DNA of 36,463 bases from Reticulitermes lucifugus (taxonomy: Eukaryota; Arthropoda; Insecta; Blattodea; Rhinotermitidae): positions 1 to 36,463 of the forward strand of contig JAKCWW010004373.1 of NCBI GenBank assembly GCA_026260175.1, read 5' to 3'. Numbering within the stretch: position 1 is the first letter of the stretch; every line of letters starts with the position of its first letter. Below the pieces are notes generated by a model that saw only the letters and a list, made by a program, of their open reading frames with translations, was not told the origin of the DNA and searched no databases. A program made the position numbers and the translations under genes. Of this stretch, positions 1-10,510 are shown piece by piece.

Positions 1-2
1 AG

Positions 3-304
3 GAGGAGAGGAATATCCTACAAACAATAAAAAGAAGAAAGGCTAACTGGATTGGTCACATCTCGTCTAGGAACTGCCTTCTAAAACACGTTATTGAAGT
101 AAAGCTCGAGGGAAGGATAGAAGCGACGGGAAGACGAGGAAGAAGACGTAAGAAGCTACTGGATGACCTTTAAGGAAAAGAGAGGGTACTGAAAATTGAA
201 AGCGCAAGCACTAGATAGCACTGTGTGGAGAACTCGCTTTGGAAGAGGATATGGAGCCGTCATAAGACAGACGACAGAATGAATGAATAAATGAATGAAT
301 AATA
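3..304 (+). mobile_element. LINE (non-LTR retrotransposon) C-terminal remnant with simple-repeat 3' tail
   Basis: Reading from base 3 gives a basic peptide containing KRRKANWIGHIS, then NCLLKHVIE, then a GRRGRRRKKLLDDL block before a stop at 172-174. This order (KRRK-x-x-W-x-GHI, NCLL-x-x-VIE, arginine-rich GRRGRRRKKLLDDL) is the region downstream of the reverse transcriptase domain in insect LINEs. After the stop the similarity continues in another frame from 214, reading TVWRTRFGRGYG and ending RQTTE with a stop at 280-282, so the copy carries both a stop and a frameshift. It ends in a TGAA-type repeat (277-304), a usual LINE 3' tail. The 5' part lies outside the window. It is not functional. 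Its family differs from the LINEs at 10.5, 16.6 and 22.1 kb. Confidence 0.8.
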
Positions 305-3182
305 ACTAGATATGACGTGTTCTTACCTCTCATTGTTCTTAACATTGGACTTAACTGAAAATACTCTCGGGGACATACAGTTTATTTACCTCTATAATAT
401 ACTTTCTGCTTAGCTTTATGTTATCGGTTCAGTTACTTTGTAAGTCGTAGGAGTTGTAGTGAAATATGTATCGAAATATATGAGCACTTTAATGAAGCAG
501 TACATGTACAAATCTCGGTATAATGACGAAAATTAACGTTGAAACAATTTTTTTCCAGACAGAGTATTAACCCGTTGTACCTTGTAATGTAGACGCAGTT
601 ATGTTCACTGTGAGGTAGATCCTGAACTTTCAGATATTCTTATTTGAATTTCAGGCTTTCAAGTTTTAAAATAAATCATCATCTTGCTGTAGTCTCTCAA
701 AGCACAGGTGTACGTGAAGACTGTCTTCTGTGTTTTATTCTGGTAATTTATGTCAAGTTGAAGGACGTAGGAAGTAAGGAATATTTAAAATACGTTTATC
801 CAACGAAATTGCCTTTGCCTGTTGTGATAGTGTCCGTTATGATAGTGTCTGGAATGTAGATTTTTCTTAACTAACCACGTTCGCCGTCGCGTAATACTGT
901 TTCTCTTTGAACTTCACAAAGCAATGAAACTGGGTCTCGGGTAGTTTTAACTTTCACTCGTAAGAATGTGTGTTCTAGTGTTACTGGAATTTTGGGGACA
1001 TAATTGTCAGGGAGTAAACGGTCATTATTCTGTGGCATCATTCAGTACTTTTCACACTGGAATGTTTGTTGATGAAATATTTTATTATAGCCATAAACTC
1101 TACCATATAGCCAGACAATCTGGTAAATGCAATGATTTTGCAACTGGTCTTATTTTATGTGACCAAGGACTTACAATTTGGCCATTGCTTAAATTTCAGC
1201 AATAATCTTCTCTTATAATAAAGTAATAATTGAATATTTTAATTGATTTCAGTTTTATTATCTAAATTAGACTGTGAACATTCATGAGTGTGTGGTTGTG
1301 TTTGTTAGGAATATCTTTAAGGTGTTGTGTCCTTGACATGCGTAGGTGTATCCCTTTTGAAGACTTCTGTGTCTACACAGCGCATGCTTTTTAGACAGGA
1401 TGAGGTCGATCACGAGATCAGTTGGTGATGTGTAGTTAGCAGTCCAGATTTCTGAAATTCCTGATACGCGGCGAGGAAAATTTAAAAATTTACGGAAAGT
1501 CCTGTTGAATGACTTGTCTGTTATAATAAGGGGAAAGTGACAACTTAAAATTATACATGTCATAATGAAGATACAGAAGTAATTAATTATTTAATCATAT
1601 TTCTACTCCAGAAGTTAGTTTCATTGGAGCATACTTATTAATATCACAGTCATGAAAAGTATGAAATACGGAACAATGAAGATAGTTATCCCTGCCCACG
1701 CCATCAAGGTGTATGGGTGAGAAGAGACGTAGCTCCAGTCATTATTAACCTCAGCATTAGATGAAATTGAGTGGTCTGGTTTACGCCCCCGCCTTAATTT
1801 CCCCCGTGGAATCAGCCCCTGTACCAATTAAACAGGAGGCTGGACGGATATCAGAGCCGGTAACACGTAAAACTTGTATACTGAATGTTTGTAACGTGTA
1901 ATGTTATTGGGATTCCTTAGAATCGTAAATAACTATGCATAAGGCAAGTCTTGTTATTTGGTGGGATTTTCAGAAAATTGTGCTGGAGATTAAGCTTATA
2001 GATCGTTCAGGAGAATTTTTACAGTCGTTGTTATACCGTCAGTTAGTTTTGTGAATTGTTTTTTGAAATCGTGAAATGTCAAGGGATCAATCTAATTGAA
2101 ATGTCGTTTAAAGTCTGGTTTCAGTTATGTAATTTGAATTATTTAGACGGACACATGACTTCCAGGAAAAGAGCTAACGAGACTTTGACGATTTATAATT
2201 TTTCTGGCCTTTACCAGTACGTTTTGTCCTGTTTCTTATGTTTCTCGGGATGTCAAAATGCAAGTCAGTGAACCTCCTTATTACCCAAGAATGTTGCTGA
2301 GTTCATTCTCTAAGTTAGCCAGCCACATTTCCGTTAAGAAACATTTTAATTAAAACTTTAAAAACATGGGTTGGTCGTGTGCGACGTTGTGTACGGGTTT
2401 TGGGCTAAGTAAAAACAAATATCTGACATTCTTGTAAAAACATTATCAGTAATTTGTTTAGATTTCGTATGACTTACAACAGATTTTAAACATGGGTAAG
2501 CGGACTAACAGATATACTTAGAATTTCACAATGCAAGGCGCAAAATGATTTATAGACTCACAATATTGCAGTTGGTCCTTCTGTTACGAACTTCGGTCCC
2601 TTTATTCCGGTTTACTCTGTTCTTTTCCTGCTCTTGTAAATATCATCGTCTTATCAAATTTAAATTTCTATGTGCAGTGTATATTATTGCACACTGCAGG
2701 AAGGTAAAATATTCCTTGCTGCTATTAAGCCTGAAATTTCGTTACCTTGTTCATGAGAGTCTTGCATTGAAGCCTATTTTTAACCAATTCAGTCCGTTCG
2801 CTATGTTTCTGTGAAATAATTTGTTTATCATCCTGACATCAGTTCTGGAGTATTCTAAGCAAGCCTGTAGAGCTAGAATACCGTGCTTTTCCTTCCCCCC
2901 ACTCCCTTCTCCCAGCATATTTGCTGATCTACCAATCTGATACTTTTCATTTGTATTATCTTGTACGAATTAGTAAAATAGTACAGCTTTATCTACACTA
3001 AAATAAAAACTGCATTCAGTCATACTGTATGTGTAGATAGTAGTCTGCATCCATAAAGATTGACTCTTGCTGTTAGGGCTTAGAAGAACGTAGTTAAAGG
3101 CATACATAGGTAGATAAATTGAATATGGATGTGTACTTAATTCTAAATATAGTGTATTGGGACTGATTGAAAACCTTGCTCT
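305..3182. other. unrecognised AT-rich stretch
   Basis: No element or gene is recognised here. The longest open frame is 93 codons (minus, 1282-1563) and none has a recognisable motif. A small 7-bp inverted repeat (GCAGTGT ... ACACTGC) lies near 2673-2698. Confidence 0.5.
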
Positions 3183-3222
3183 ATATTATTATTATTATTA
3201 CTATTATCATCATCGTCGTCGA
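3183..3222. repeat. imperfect trinucleotide microsatellite (ATT then CAT/CGT)
   Basis: An ATT repeat passes into TATCATCATCGTCGTCGAC. It looks like a trinucleotide tract that has drifted by substitution. It encodes the tyrosine run in a chance open frame on the plus strand. Confidence 0.85.
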
Positions 3223-3880
3223 CATGTTTTGAAGTTGTTTAACCTTATTTTGACTCTGGTTTTCATCCTAGAACCAGATAATTCTTACAACAAAATAAAC
3301 TCTATACCCTACAAAAATTATGCAGTCACTGTCTGGATTATCGATGACAAGTGACCTTTCTACCGCCATTGTAGAGTACGATGTGACTTAAATTAACATC
3401 TATTGTGGAAATTTAATTCTGGAATGTAATAAACATTTACAGGAAGTGAAACACAAGAGTACCACCAGCTGGAGCAAATGATTTTTCCAGTAACATAATT
3501 TTTCACTGCCTCCAGAGCGTAGTTGTCGAAAGATTGAACACACCTTTCCCAACTTGTTCCTCACAATAGATGGCGTCACATCAGTTTCAAGCACTCGAAG
3601 AGCGTGGTTATAGTATAATTACAATATATCTTAAATCAGACCGTCATGAGATATGAAATATCGGATGAATTCCCGATATTGAACAGTGTTAATTCTTATG
3701 CTGACAGTATAATTTGAAAACAGACGCACCTTGAAGAACGCCATACTGTTGAATATGATGTGTGTGGTATCCTCAGGCTTCTCAGTGGCTGTCGTTGACC
3801 AACACTAAAAGTACACAACTGCATGAATATTTGTGTGCATTGCTTCTTATATAGTGCATTAGGTTGCCTTTACATATAGA
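3223..3880. other. unrecognised stretch
   Basis: No repeat family, RNA gene or convincing open frame was seen. A 64-codon minus frame at 3400-3594 has no recognisable features. Confidence 0.4.
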
Positions 3881-4385
3881 ATCCGGAAGACTGAATGGTG
3901 GTAGCAAAGCAATAGTGGTGGTGGAAAATTCGCAGTGTTCCAATAAGACAACAAACAATTATTTGAAAGGAAGGAGCGAGATAAGGGTTGGAGTAGGGAA
4001 GAGAGGCTAAGGTGTGATGGATGTACAAAAAGAAGCTTGCGCACAAGGAATTGCGGTTTGAATACGGGAATGGAAGGAGAAGACGTGAGTGTGTCCAAGC
4101 AGAAGCTCATGGTTTTGGAGGGTGTTGAAATGGAAGGGATATGGAAGTTGTATTGAGGGTGGGGAGTCCTTGCGTGAGAATTGAATTCTGAATCGACTGG
4201 AAGGGGAAAACTCGAGATTATTTCTTTCTTTCTCTTCAAGGAAGAGGGGAGATTTAGAGATTTCGTCTTCTCAAGGTAGTGAGAGTGTCAGATTCGCTAA
4301 GAATAGGATGTTAGGCGGGAGCGCAAAGAGAGGGGGAAGATGCAAGGTGGAGTATAGAGAAAGAGACGGGAAATGCGAACTACAG
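3880..4385. other. purine-rich plus strand, about 500 bp
   Basis: The plus strand is strongly biased to A and G, with blocks such as GAAGGGAAGAGAGG and AAAGAGAGGGGGAAGATG, broken by a short pyrimidine block around 4219-4237. This bias creates a 126-codon minus open frame (3859-4239) rich in Ser, Pro, Leu and Phe. That composition follows from the pyrimidine-rich strand and is not evidence of a protein. The tract could be part of an unrecognised repeat. Confidence 0.5.
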
Positions 4386-4710
4386 TTATGTAAGAGAAGC
4401 GTTAGGCATTCTCCGATACACATCTTCTGTATCTCGATCTAGGTTAACCTGCTTTGCAGTTTCTCATCGCATGCATTTCTTTTTGTTACACTTATAATTC
4501 AGACTCGGTTTAGAAATGTGTGCAGAGTCACATCTTGTGATCTTTTCCTGCAAGGCTTTTACTTATTCGTTTATATATCGTGACCCAGATCTATGGTAAA
4601 TAATCTCGTAATATAAGAATCCATTTATTATTTTCGTTATTATAAGTTTTCTGTAACTTTCCTCTGAAATACTTTCGGAATACCACTACCTTGTTAATTA
4701 AAGTAATCGG
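4386..4710. other. unrecognised stretch
   Basis: Nothing is recognised. A minus open frame (4591-4782) runs from here into the family B repeat and is not a gene. Confidence 0.4.
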
Positions 4711-4771
4711 TAAAGCTGCTGTACTAACTAGTAAATTTACCAGTCTACATGATGTAACATCCCAGAAGACT
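4711..4771 (+). repeat. dispersed repeat family B, degraded copy
   Basis: The segment GTAAATTTACCAG followed by CATCCCAGAAGAC has the same order and spacing as in the copies at 8.9 and 12.3 kb (ACCAG ... CATATCCCGGA; GCCAAG ... CACATCCGATA). The upstream CTGAAGATGG and GAAAC parts of the family are worn away here, leaving only GCTGCTGTACTAACTAG. Its antisense reading (VFWDVTSCRLVN) resembles phrases common in mis-predicted insect proteins, but I regard it as repeat-derived. Confidence 0.45.
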
Positions 4772-5478
4772 TGAAGCTTCAACAGATTTATACTTTGTTT
4801 ATTATAACAGTGAAGGCGATAAAGTGTCTGGGTATTGATTCTCGGTTTATTTAAAGATGCTTTTTAACCGTCTAGGCGCTTTACCGTCGAATGTTAGTAC
4901 GATAAGTGACATGTATTGGATAAGTTGTGGGTGCTGCTGTGGCCTATTTTTGAAGGTATTTACCTGAAAGGACTACTAAAACGCAAAAACCTCAATTGGG
5001 TTATTCGATCTGCAGAACTATATTTGAAACCATGATCACCCAAATACAAATGTTATCACTCAGAACATACGTTTCAGACGGAAATATTAGTTGAGTGAAG
5101 CTGAGTAATAGCGCGAAGGCTCAGTCCCATGTCCAACGAACAGCAACGCTGAGCCATTGTTGGAGAAATGCCCCGTGGTTATGTGCCCTCGGAGGGCTGT
5201 GTAGCCTGTACAGCCCGTCTCTCTGATGGCGGATAGAATGTAGCAAATTACGAAGCTGTGGTAGAAGTGTAGTAAATTAGGACCCACGAGCTAACTTGTG
5301 AGGTGTGAGAATGAGGACTGGCTTCAAATATTAAGGTATTAGACCAAGTTTACTCTTGTTGTAACCATCTGTATGAGTTAAGTATATCTATCTTGGACTG
5401 TACTTGAATCTGCGGGCTGTGGCTCGTATCCCTTTGAAGTATGGCCAAGTCAAACATCCAAAGTAGTCTGTAACTGAC
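4772..5478. other. unrecognised stretch
   Basis: The part at 5090-5290 is richer in G and C than its surroundings and holds a 66-codon minus open frame, but no known motif or repeat is recognised. Confidence 0.4.
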
Positions 5479-5504
5479 AGTCTGTCTGTCTGTCTGTTCG
5501 TCTG
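5479..5504. repeat. TCTG microsatellite
   Basis: About six tandem TCTG units with one T-for-C interruption (GTTCG). The complementary strand reads CAGA repeats. Confidence 0.85.
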
Positions 5505-6339
5505 CGCATAAAACCGCCGCTGGAGTTCCGACCAGATCTTGTCAAGTAACGAATTTGGCCGTTGCAGTGTAATCGACTTCAGGCATTCTCTCTGACATGA
5601 AAAGTGCCATATATCCATTGTCTTGGTTTGGTCCCCAAGTACTTCGGTTTCCTCTGTCAGTGTCATTCTAGTAGTGCTGCACACAGTTTTGCTTTATATT
5701 TGTTGAAAGGTTTTATGCATGTCAGAGTGTTATCCACAAAGAGCGCTATTGAATTAAAAAAATACGAACTGTTGTTTCTGCTAGAATAGGTTGTCAGTAG
5801 ATGTAGTTTCCCTAATGTTTTGCTTTTTGTACGATGTTCCCTTTAATGACGTGTTATGTCTTGTACGAATTTTGTGTGTACATATAACATCGGCATTTAA
5901 TTTAGAATGAGCTCTTTTAAATCAGCATCTATGATTCGATTTTTTCCTTTACGTCGTCTGTCGGGATGCACAAATTGTAACTTACAGACAGTTGGGAATC
6001 ACCTAAAGGATTTAATACGAATTCTGATACTGCCTGTACAAAACAAATATAAACGTCCAACTGACTTAGACAGAGAAGACAAGATCACTGTAAGTGAGGG
6101 ACCATGTATATGGTTGAGCCCATTTACATGGTTGGGTAACATCGGAACCCTTGCTTGCAGTGTATGACGTTCATCCCAGCTGTTGAAACGTGTTACGTTC
6201 TCAGAGATCGGTAATTATACCACGGAGCACGAATAAAGACCCTAGTCCTTTACAGACTATCTTGCTTACATACAAATTTAGAAAAATTAAAACTATAGAT
6301 TATTAATATATGGTGATAATAGTGACCATAAGATCCGAT
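5505..6339. other. unrecognised stretch
   Basis: It holds short overlapping open frames on both strands (61-98 codons) with no recognised domain. No repeat seen elsewhere in the window was identified here. Confidence 0.4.
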
Positions 6340-6525
6340 GTTCATAACAGTGGGCATCAAGTTTCCGCATGATGGAGCGGCTGAATTGCATTCGTTCTGC
6401 CAGCACTGAATGGTCACGTGAAAGAAAGTCAAGAGTTGTCCTCTGTCAGATGGTCTGATACGTAACGTGTGGGAGCCGATGAGGTCGTAAGCCACAACCT
6501 CGTCTGAGACGTTAATGGCGAGTTG
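6340..6525 (-). other. weak candidate exon or decayed coding fragment
   Basis: On the minus strand the frame is open from 6528 down to about 6250. Its upstream two thirds look more coding-like than the surroundings: many codons end in C or G, and the peptide reads LAINVSDEVV ... SHTLRIRPSDRGQLLTF ... VTIQCWQNECN ... PSCGN, with three cysteines. An AG at the upstream edge (TTAACAG then CAACTC) could be a splice acceptor, but its pyrimidine tract is poor and I found no clear donor. I do not recognise the family. It could be an exon, a decayed gene copy or chance. Confidence 0.2.
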
Positions 6526-6528
6526 CTG

Positions 6529-7072
6529 TTAATGTGGGTTTTCATATGTACTGGCGTGGGCACTGGCAGGATTAATGATTCCGCTCCGAATAAACATGCC
6601 TAATTCATGGCACGGAAGTTGAAGTGGACTTGTCATTACCGCTCAGTTCTCTTAACCTCTGACGGAAGACGAAATGAGGTTCTTGGGTCAGTATTATGCA
6701 AACACTGCAGATGATATTGGCAGAGCAAGCGATGTGAGGCGATGACACCAAATAGGTAGTGACGTTGCTTGTTTCGTTGTCGTAACCATGTGTCAGTAAT
6801 GCAGTAAGATTATAACTTAATGCACATACTGGAAGAGAAAGATTCCTATTTCACTCCAGCGTCTAGCCAAGTAATTTTATCATTTTCAGCGGTGCAGTCG
6901 AGAACAGTCTCTCGCTTTTTCCATGTGTGGTGCTGCCATTTATATTATGGCTGCCTACGGATCAATTATAAAAATGTAAATATTACCAAGGTTCATAACT
7001 CGAACAGTATGTAGGCCTAATGATGTGAAACCGAATGACCTGGCTCAAGATATATTTGTGTACTTTTGACAG
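6529..7072. other. unrecognised stretch
   Basis: No repeat or gene is recognised. The largest open frame is 64 codons (plus, 6820-7014) and has no distinguishing features. Confidence 0.4.
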
Positions 7073-7123
7073 TTTTATGAATCATCTGATTCCTTAGTAG
7101 CAGAAAGAGAAGAGAAACTTCAG
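7073..7123 (+). other. speculative 51-bp micro-exon
   Basis: A T-rich run ending in TACTTTTGACAG (acceptor-like) precedes 51 bp read without a stop as FYESSDSLVAEREEKLQ. This is followed at once by CAG/GTAATG, a good donor match. The length is a multiple of three. Splice-like pairs of this kind also occur by chance at this scale, and no partner exon is visible. Confidence 0.12.
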
Positions 7124-7691
7124 GTAATGCTTCAATTTATTTATCTGTCAGTAAATGCTCATACTAAGGCAGCAGAATTACTGAAATCTACATAGCTTTG
7201 TCCTCCATGACAGATACCTTGACAGCCACGAAATTACAAATTTTCGGAGGCCTATAATACTATTTCACGGAATAGGAAACCTTACTGAATTAGCAGTACT
7301 TATTGAAAACAAGGAGCTCTTTAAATGCATGTGAGCGTAGAACTAACCTGCAAGTCAAGAAGTTTAAAATTCTTGACGGCAGTTTGTAGAAAGTTTACGG
7401 GATTACAGCAAAATGGAAATTGTTTTATCGTCTTGTGAAGAAACTAGTTTAATTTACTAAGTACTTCTTTTTTCTTATGTAAAGTGTAATGTGTGTTCTA
7501 CAAACAGAGGTTGATATATACACGTTGTTAATTGTGATTTTTTCAAAAGTTCATGAGATTTATGATTTAACAGTTTGAGATTTTTTCTTCATTAAAATAT
7601 TCTGGGGTCTTCTCAACAAACAAGCTTATAAAATATATTGCAAAATATTTCTCATTTACTAAACGTCAAAAAAACTGAAATGATAGAAATG
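7124..7691. other. unrecognised AT-rich stretch
   Basis: The reading frame of the 7073-7123 segment stays open to about 7194 (VMLQFIYLSVNAHTKAAELL) and then meets a stop. This may be a decayed coding remnant. Nothing else is recognised. Confidence 0.3.
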
Positions 7692-7692
7692 C

Positions 7693-7723
<31 letters not shown>
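7692..7723. repeat. AAT microsatellite
   Basis: About ten uninterrupted AAT units. Confidence 0.95.
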
Positions 7724-7879
7724 GTTCTTCTTACTACTTTTTATCATCCATATCATCGTTCATGTAATGTAATCGCAGTTAATAAATTAAACAAGAAAGT
7801 GAGCTTATGTTGGCTACAGAAATATCACTGGCTCATTGCACCGCTTTTATGAAGGTTTCCCAGGCTTCTCCCTTTTGCC
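7724..7879. other. unrecognised short stretch before the SINE
   Basis: AT-rich DNA with no recognised element. The SINE's 3' boundary on this side is uncertain. Confidence 0.3.
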
Positions 7880-8082
7880 CTTCTGGTAAAAGAAGTATGA
7901 AGATACAGATGGTTGTGGGGCTTGGTGGAATGATACTGAAAGGGGAACACCGAAGTAATCGAAGGAAATCCTGTCCCAGTGCCACTTCGTCCACCAAAAG
8001 TCTCTCATGGGCTGCCTGTTATCAAGTCCGGGCCTCCGCGGTGAGTGGCTAACGACCAACCGCCTGAGCCATGGCAAGGAAT
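7880..8082 (-). mobile_element. tRNA-derived SINE, decayed copy (same family as 27446-27749)
   Basis: Read on the minus strand from 8082, the head contains CCATGGCTCAGGCGGTTGG (box A region), then CGCGGAGGCCCGG and a degraded box B. The body is shared with the copy at 27.5 kb: TGGTGGACGAAGTGGCACTG, then CTTCGGTGTTCCCC, then TCATTCCACC. The box B of this copy (CCCGGACTTGATAACAGG) has lost the GGTTCGA core, and the tail beyond 7880 is shortened. I found no convincing target-site duplication. An open frame on each strand crosses it and neither is a gene. Confidence 0.75.
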
Positions 8083-8895
8083 TTTGAAGACTAAAATGAA
8101 TCTACATTATATATAAATATTTTGCTTACATCACAGAGAACAAAGTGTGCTTCCATTGCAGCAACCTGTCGGTGAATTTGGTGTAGTAAAATAATCGCTG
8201 GTTATTTTAAGTATCAGACGGAAACCATAAATGAATTATGTGGATAAAGTATACAGCTTTTAACGTCAAACCTTGTGGTACATGTACTAACCACTAGGCG
8301 TCAACGGTTTACATCAGCTGATATGAAAATCTGACGTATTCCAAACATTCGTCAGAATAATTCAGCTGTGTGTTGAATTGACTGTCGGTAATTAAGTTCA
8401 CCTAACTATTGACACTAATGAACAGACATATCGTGCTTCATTAGCCTTCTTGAGGAAAGCCTTTACAAGGTATGCAACTTGCTGTAGCCTTTCCTGCAGG
8501 AAGAACATACGCGTAGGCTGCTGTCTTCTGTCACTGCCTTGCTGAAGGTCTTAATTTTCCACTTACGCTACTTTACCCGCTCGTTGTAGTGAGTTGCATG
8601 AGCCAGCAATAGTTGACCTGTGAAGAACAGAGATTTTCCCTCATAAGTTAGTGTAATTTCAGGTAGTCTCTTTGGAGCCTGAGGTGACATTTTAGAGAAA
8701 GCCTCAACACCTGGAATGCTAAGCATTTTGTTACGGTTTGCATGCCTGTAGCAAAGCACCTTGTACGGAAACGAGGAGTAACAAATCATTAAAGTAGAGG
8801 GTTAGCTATTTGTAGACAGTTTGTTATTGACGCCATGTAGCCTGAAAGAAATTTACCGAAGTTCGAAGGAAATTACTACCTCGTTTTAATGTTTC
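8083..8895. other. unrecognised stretch
   Basis: It holds a 73-codon minus open frame (8568-8789) without a recognised motif. No repeat was seen. Confidence 0.4.
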
Positions 8896-8972
8896 CCTGA
8901 AGATGCAGGTAGCTCTTTCGTCCAAAACGCTAGTGCATTTCTACCAGAAAACAAGGCATCATATCCCGGACA
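8896..8972 (+). repeat. dispersed repeat family B with hammerhead-like head
   Basis: It begins CCTGAAGATGCAGG, continues to TCGTCCAAAACGCTAGTG, then TTTCTACCAG and CATCATATCCCGGA. The start and the ACCAG/CATATCCC segments line up with the copies at 12.24 and 26.25 kb. The CTGAAGA ... (G/A)AAAC arrangement is the same design as the better hammerhead-like motifs at 18.7, 19.3 and 36.1 kb, but here the first G of GAAAC is A. Confidence 0.55.
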
Positions 8973-9650
8973 TTCTAACTGTTCACTGTGGTCGCCGTGA
9001 GTACCTTAGATATCGCATTGTTGCACATTTCTTTTAATTAAACTTTTTAATTATTAGGCCTTCGATAAAAAGTAATTTTCCCTCATTGGACTGTGAGTAG
9101 CTACATGCTTTGATCCTAGTTACAGAGTAATATGTATGCTGATGTGTTTACAAAGCTATTCGAGTTTTTATATGTAATGTATTTTCTTCCAAGAGAGACA
9201 ACTTCATACATTTTTCCAGGGTGTTCACGTACAGACCCTTTGATATTAATCCCTGGAGTAGATATTCTCTGATAATATGAAGGTTAAGTCGCTATAGGCC
9301 TACACGCTCTCTGCTCCGTGTCTGTTGACACAGGTAAGTGATTTCTTAAAGAAATGTTTAGTTGATTTATCAATAGCGTCGGGCACTCTGATAGTTATTA
9401 CATGAATTTGCGGTTATAATAAATTATGATTAGACATAATATTTCCCGTCTTCACAGTTTTTAAACTCTTATATTTTTAAACTTCCTTTCTGAAAGAGGC
9501 GTGAATGGAAACTAAAAAATGTGGCGGAAAAAATTCGCGTTGTTCAAGCTGAGTCGCACTGTTATGTAATGCTGGCGAGAAGCCTCGTGAAGCTCGCGAA
9601 GAAGCGCAGTGAGAAAAGTTTCAAATTAAATTTGACGTAGCCACTCTCTC
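8973..9650. other. unrecognised AT-rich stretch
   Basis: No element or open frame of note. The last 100 bp (CGAGAAGCC, GAAGCTCGCGAAGAAGCGC) may contain older, worn units of the minisatellite that follows. Confidence 0.35.
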
Positions 9651-9997
9651 ATCATTAGGAGCTCGAGAGCTAGTAACGGAAGTATTCTTACTGTGCTGTT
9701 GGGAGCTCCATAGAAAATAACGAAATTTCTTCATACTATAATTTTGGGGATTTGACAATAAAATAGCGAGAATTCATCATACTATACTGTTAACAGCTCG
9801 AAGACAGGTAACGAACACTTTTAATGTTACATTGTTGGGAGCTGGACAACAAAGAGCGAGAATTCTTCATGCTAGATTGTTAAGATTGACAAAAGATAGT
9901 GATTTTTTTTCGCAGTGAAGTCTTAGCAGTTCACAACAAATAGCGAGACTTATTTATACCATATTGTTGGTTGCTCGACAAAATTAGTGATTTGACG
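9651..9997. repeat. degenerate 45-bp minisatellite, about 8 units
   Basis: Successive units of 43-46 bp start near 9651, 9696, 9741, 9787, 9832, 9877, 9921 and 9964. Each follows the pattern TTGTTGGGAGCTCGACAACA, then AATAGCGAGAATT, then CTTCATACTATA. The first and last units are the most worn. There is no spacer and repeat distinction, so it is not a CRISPR array. Although 45 is a multiple of three, stops occur within the units, so a protein repeat is unlikely. Confidence 0.85.
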
Positions 9998-10149
9998 AAT
10001 GTATAAAGAGTAGGAATGTCTATAAATCCACCTAGAGTACAGTCTCTCATGTGAGGCCAATCCCTATAAAAGGAAGGGAGCAACGAGTTATGAAGGAAGT
10101 AAATTGAAATCATCCACACTTCTCGAGCGTGAAATATGAACGGTAACTC
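9998..10149. other. short unrecognised stretch
   Basis: Nothing is recognised between the minisatellite and the LINE fragment. Confidence 0.4.
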
Positions 10150-10300
10150 GTACGTCAACGGAAGCCCTCCAGTCGTTCCTGTCGTAGCCAGATGAATTCA
10201 GTCGACACCTTCAAATTCTGTTTCTTAAAATTAATTTACTATTATACTGCAGTATACACCTGGGTCTCTCAAGCTGTTTCTCCTGTTCAAGATTTCTTAC
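10150..10300 (-). mobile_element. diverged LINE 3'-end fragment
   Basis: The minus-strand frame reads EQEKQLERPRCILQYNSKL, then a stop, then, in frame, DRNDWRASVDV. This aligns position by position with the neighbouring LINE copy ([20 protein letters not shown] ... [13 protein letters not shown]). On the plus strand, ACACCTGGGTCTCTCAAG matches CGCCTGGGTCTTCCAATT at 10.70 kb. It lies beside but outside the 10511-11005 copy and is more worn, so it is probably an older insertion of a related family. Both are on the minus strand. Confidence 0.6.
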
Positions 10301-10510
10301 AACACTGTGTATATCAGTGGAGAATACTGATCCGGATGTCACGTCTGGCGAAAGGGTAGACAATGTGGCATTGTACTCTTCCACTAGATCTGAACTCCCG
10401 GTCAGGATTCGCCACTGATGTATGCATTTCTGATACATTTCGTGCTTGCTTCATGACCCCATCTTCTCTAACAGGAAGAATTGAACGTTACAAGAACTAA
10501 CTTCATGAAG
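10301..10510. other. unrecognised stretch between two LINE fragments
   Basis: An open frame on the minus strand (10211-10438) begins here and runs into the LINE fragment. The part upstream of EQEKQ has no recognised similarity. Confidence 0.35.

Noticed and set aside
3859-4239. 126-codon minus open frame, the longest outside the LINE and SINE copies that is free of N
   Set aside because: Low-complexity Ser/Pro/Leu/Phe composition explained by the purine-rich opposite strand; no domain or splice signals.
9651-9997. Regular repeats considered as a CRISPR array
   Set aside because: Units are contiguous with no unique spacers, they are worn throughout, and the context is eukaryotic.
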